Shown here: piece after piece, positions 6,265 to 8,404 of the stretch | How positions within the stretch are numbered: position 1 is the stretch's first letter | Layout of the letters: every line of letters starts with the position of its first letter | Assembly (NCBI GenBank): GCA_964386435.1 | Contig: CAYLSV010000131.1 | Span: forward strand, 1 to 8,404 | Direction of reading: 5' to 3' | DNA from: CAYLSV01 sp964386435 | GTDB taxonomy: Bacteria > Planctomycetota > Phycisphaerae > Tepidisphaerales > Tepidisphaeraceae | DNA: 8,404 bases | The notes under the pieces: model-generated | Told to the model about the DNA's origin: nothing | Database searches by the model: none | What the model saw: only the letters and a program-made list of their open reading frames with translations | Translations under genes and position numbers: made by a program

Positions 6265-6901
6265 TCATGCAGCAGACGCCCGCCCGATACACTCGGTCCA
6301 ACTGAGGCTCAACAGCCGATCGGGCGTCAGGCTCGGCCACGCCGCCCGCACCTCCTCGAACAGGTGGTCGTGGCCACGGAAGGCTCGATTCAAGAGGTGC
6401 TGCTGCAGGTGAATTCGAAACGTTCTCGTACTCGTTGGGCTCGGAGCTCCAAGGCGGCAAGAACAGCAGCGTGAGGCTCGCCAACACGACCAAGTCTTCT
6501 CCGTGGAGCCGATTTTCGTTTGAGGTTTCGCTCGATGTGGCACCAGCACCACGTGCACATCACCGCAGGCCTGCTCGCACGCCTCGGCGGCCTTGACAAT
6601 CAAGTGGCGAATCATCTGGGTAGGTGCAGCTGTCGGGGCCAGCGACGTGCTGGTGGCCCCGGGCGTCAGGCAGGTCCCGGCGAAGAAATAGCACCCTCAG
6701 GTAGACCCCTTCGTGCTCAGCCTGCTTCACGGCCGTTAGCCGCTTGCCTCGCTCGGCCCAAACCCCGATCACGGTCCCTTGTCGCCCGGCCCGTAACCCA
6801 TCTTGGAGCCACCCTTGGACCTGTGGTGCCTCGGCATCCGGGCGATCGGTATCGACCTGCGCATTTACGTTCCGGATCGTTTGAAAGTGTCTTCGAGCCA
6901 C
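6265..6901 (-). pseudogene. decayed IS630-family transposase
   Basis: Fragments in two minus-strand frames line up in order with one IS630-type transposase. First is QDG.RAGRQGTV..VWAERG, then AVKQAEHEGVYL (about 6690-6808). Next is GDVHVVLV (6500-6600 in the other frame), then LTLLFLPPWSSEPNEYENV (about 6430-6490, back in the first frame). Last is HLLNRAFRGHDHLFEEVRAA and WTECI (6270-6420). Family members read QDE.RFGQQGT, VLDQAG.H and LPPYSPELNPVE at these places. The first catalytic-region QDE is QDG, the second Asp is lost (VLVPHRAK), and at least three frame changes are needed. The gene is therefore dead. The N-terminal third is not recognisable and terminal inverted repeats were not identified. 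Domain order is convincing; exact ends are not. Confidence 0.75.
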
Positions 6902-6931
6902 TTCGCCTGCTGCTCCTGCTACTCCTGCCGC

Positions 6932-7696
6932 TCAATGCCGATGACCTGCTCTCCTTTGTGTCGCCAGTCTGTCAGGGAGTAGAGGATGGGGGAGTAGATT
7001 CACGAGGGGTTGCCGCCACGTCGGCGACGCAGGGAGCGGAGCGACCGGAGCCGTCGACGCGGCGGATCGCTTTGTCAGGCTCTGCTGCGTCGCGGCGAAC
7101 GTCGCCGGCGGCAGGAAGCCCAGGCTGCTGTGCGGACGACGGTGGTTGTGCCCCGGCCGCCACGATGTCGCCAGCTCGCGTGCCTGTCGTAGGCCGTCAA
7201 ACACCTGGGCGTCGAGCAGCTTGCCGTAGGGTTATAGCCATAGCCGCTTGAGCCAGGGGCTGGCCGGCCCAATGTACAGCGGTTCGACACCGCCGGTCAC
7301 CGACCACGTTCGCCATGCCTCTGAAACTCACTCAGGGTCGTTGTCGCAGCGGACGTGCCTCGGCACGCCGCGGATCGTCATCTGTTCCCGCAGCTCCTTC
7401 GGGGGATCAGCTTGTCGAGCATCAGGTGCGTAAGGTGAACCCGACGCGGCGGCGATGGCCTTCTTGAGCCGCAGGTTGTGGTGTTCGAACTCCTTAAGCC
7501 GCTTAGCCTCAATCGCCCACGTAACGCCGTGTTGCTGACGCCAGCGGTGGCAGGTCTGCTCGCTGACCGCCAGGTGCTGGATGATGGCCGCAGCGATGCT
7601 GCCGAATTTGAGAAGCGTTTCAGCCTCACACAGCTTGGCCAGGATCTGCCTGAACGTGTCGCTTGCGTCCCAGGTCCGGTTCTCCTTGAGCCTCAT
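6932..7696 (-). pseudogene. decayed IS3-family transposase (orfA plus orfB C-terminus)
   Basis: The orfA part starts at ATG 7696 and holds a helix-turn-helix (RQILAKLCEAETLLKFGSIA, then HLAVSEQTCHRWRQQHGV) and a leucine-zipper-like stretch (AKRLKEFEHHNLRLKKAIA). It changes frame near 7445, where LTHLMLDKLIP resembles the usual DLTLDKLILKEA end of OrfA. OrfB is mostly missing: the text jumps to GVPRHVRCDNDPE, equivalent to G.PE.IRSDNGPEF around the second catalytic Asp. It then runs in one frame with two in-frame stops (TGA at 7328-7330, TAA at 7232-7234) through PLYIGPASPW, VFDGLRQARELATSW and HNHRRPHSSLGFLPPATFAA. Recognisable similarity ends near 7085 although the frame stays open to 6932. 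This is an internal deletion derivative and cannot transpose by itself. It lies next to the rRNA operon terminator. Confidence 0.85.
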
Positions 7697-7764
7697 CGGC
7701 CCGGAAAAGATCCCATAACCTCTGGCGAGAGGAACCAAAAGCGTTTCAACGAGTCCCGCAAAAG

Positions 7765-7798
7765 AAAAAGCCCCGCAGGCAATAGCCTGCGGGGCTTT
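7765..7798 (-). terminator. intrinsic terminator of the rRNA operon
   Basis: AAAGCCCCGCAGGC (7767-7780) and GCCTGCGGGGCTTT (7785-7798) form a perfect 14-bp stem with a 4-base loop. On the minus strand it is followed by TTTTTCTTTT, a proper U-tract. It lies just past the 5S 3' end, so it ends the minus-strand rRNA transcript. The stem is symmetric, but the T-run on the plus side is short. Confidence 0.95.
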
Positions 7799-7806
7799 CA
7801 TCAAAA

Positions 7807-7913
7807 GCTGGCGATAACCTACTTTCCCGCGGAGGCAGTATCATCGGCTCGCTGGGCTTAACGACCGTGTTCGGGATGGGAACGGGTGTGACCCCAGCGG
7901 TGTGGTCACCAAC
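7807..7913 (-). rRNA. rrf: 5S ribosomal RNA
   Basis: The minus strand carries the conserved 5S core: CACACCCGTTCCCATCCCGA, then ACACGG, GTTAAGC, GCCGATGATACTGC and GGGAAAGTAGG. The ends were set by helix I: GTTGGTGA at the 5' end (7906-7913) pairs over eight positions with TCGCCAGC at the 3' end (7807-7814), with G-U pairs allowed. The length of about 107 bases is at the short end of normal. The ends are good to within a few bases. It lies downstream of the 23S gene in the usual order and is followed by an intrinsic terminator. Confidence 0.95.
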
Positions 7914-7916
7914 AAG

Positions 7917-7947
7917 CCTCGGCCTGACCTGTTGAGTCAGGCCGAGG
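7917..7947 (-). ncRNA. 23S-5S spacer hairpin, probable processing stem
   Basis: CCTCGGCCTGAC (7917-7928) is the perfect complement of GTCAGGCCGAGG (7936-7947), with a 7-base loop and a few further pairs possible outward (AGC/GCT). It lies immediately upstream of the 5S 5' end in the pre-rRNA. A role in RNase processing is inferred from position. There is no T-run after it in transcript direction, which argues against termination. Confidence 0.6.
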
Positions 7948-8080
7948 TGCTTTGGTTTGTGAAGAATAGTTCTGCGTGACGACGTTGTGCGGACATCGAG
8001 GGTTGCCGCCTGCCTTTCCGGGTGGAAAGGACGCGGTTGTTGAGTCACCACGAGTGGTGGTGACGGTGACCGATCAATGC
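7948..8080 (-). other. remaining 23S-5S internal spacer
   Basis: No tRNA is present. Two short stems are visible: CCTTTCC (8013-8019) with GGAAAGG (8024-8030), and TCACCAC (8045-8051) with GTGGTGA (8057-8063). The latter lies close to the 23S 3' end and may mark maturation. Nothing else is recognised. Confidence 0.6.
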
Positions 8081-8404
8081 GATCAAGCGATCAGCCATTA
8101 GTACGGGTGACCTGAGGCCATTTCTGACCTTACAGCTCCCGCCTATCAACCCGGTGGTCTACCGGGGGCTTCTCGTTCGTAGAACATGGAACCCTCATCT
8201 CGACGTAGGCTTCACACTTAGATGCTTTCAGCGTTTATCCTGTCCCCACATAGCTATCCAGCCGTGCCGCTAGCGCGACAACTGGTACACCAGGGGTGGG
8301 TCCTTCCCAATCCTCTCGTACTAGGGAAGAATCGTCGTCAAGGTTCCTGTGCCCGCAGCAGATAGGGACCGACCTGGCTCACGCCGGTCTGAACCCAGCT
8401 CGCG
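8081..8404 (-). rRNA. rrl: 23S ribosomal RNA, 3' part (cut by window edge)
   Basis: The minus strand holds the domain V/VI end of 23S rRNA. Visible landmarks are GCTGGGTTCAGACCG... at the right edge, CAGTTGTCGCGCTAGCGG, GGCTGGATAGCTATGT, and the sarcin-ricin loop AGTACGAGAGGA near 8310-8322, which elongation factors contact. The 3' end is placed near 8081, where GCTTGATC could pair with a typical GATCAAGC-like 5' end of 23S; it is uncertain by about 10 bases. About 324 bases of the gene are in view. The 5' part and any 16S lie beyond the window. Confidence 0.97.

Noticed and set aside
6520..7251. Plus-strand open frame of 243 codons over the insertion-sequence remnants
   Set aside because: It is antisense to recognisable transposase fragments and has no motif of its own.
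7746..8051. Minus-strand open frame of 101 codons
   Set aside because: It overlaps the 5S rRNA gene, its spacer and the terminator; ribosomal RNA explains the sequence.

Overview
The window is GC-rich bacterial chromosome. It most likely comes from a planctomycete, perhaps of the Phycisphaerae group. The main clue is the 215-residue membrane protein, which ends in a CxxCGYDLR...CPECG zinc ribbon, a tail I associate with planctomycete proteomes. This is inference; the 23S rRNA fragment at the right edge could place the organism properly.

Left half (about 1-4601), all minus strand, read from right to left. First is an 882-residue protein with two beta-sandwich (carbohydrate-binding-like) modules, a long charged helix built of eight 34-residue repeats, and a further beta-rich C-terminal domain. 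Next come the two-helix membrane protein with the zinc ribbon, then isoprenyl transferase UppS (lipid carrier for cell-wall and surface polysaccharide), then an orphan HicB-like protein. The last three are tightly spaced (gaps of 21 and 41 bases) and could share a transcript. Two related GC-rich palindromic repeats lie downstream of the 882-residue gene and of the HicB-like gene.

Centre (4602-6123). A 187-base divergent intergenic region separates the 882-residue gene from a plus-strand nucleotide-sugar dehydrogenase of the UDP-GlcNAc/UDP-glucose 6-dehydrogenase family. UppS and this enzyme both feed envelope polysaccharide synthesis. The shared neighbourhood suggests an envelope theme, but nothing here proves they work together.

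Right half (6124-8404). A graveyard of two decayed insertion sequences, an IS630-type and an IS3-type transposase, both on the minus strand with frameshifts or stops. It is followed by the 3' end of a minus-strand rRNA operon: partial 23S, spacer with a strong hairpin, complete 5S, and an intrinsic terminator at 7765-7798.

I do not see a clear new defence or mobile system. The least explained item is the 882-residue repeat protein; the most testable is the intergenic palindrome family.
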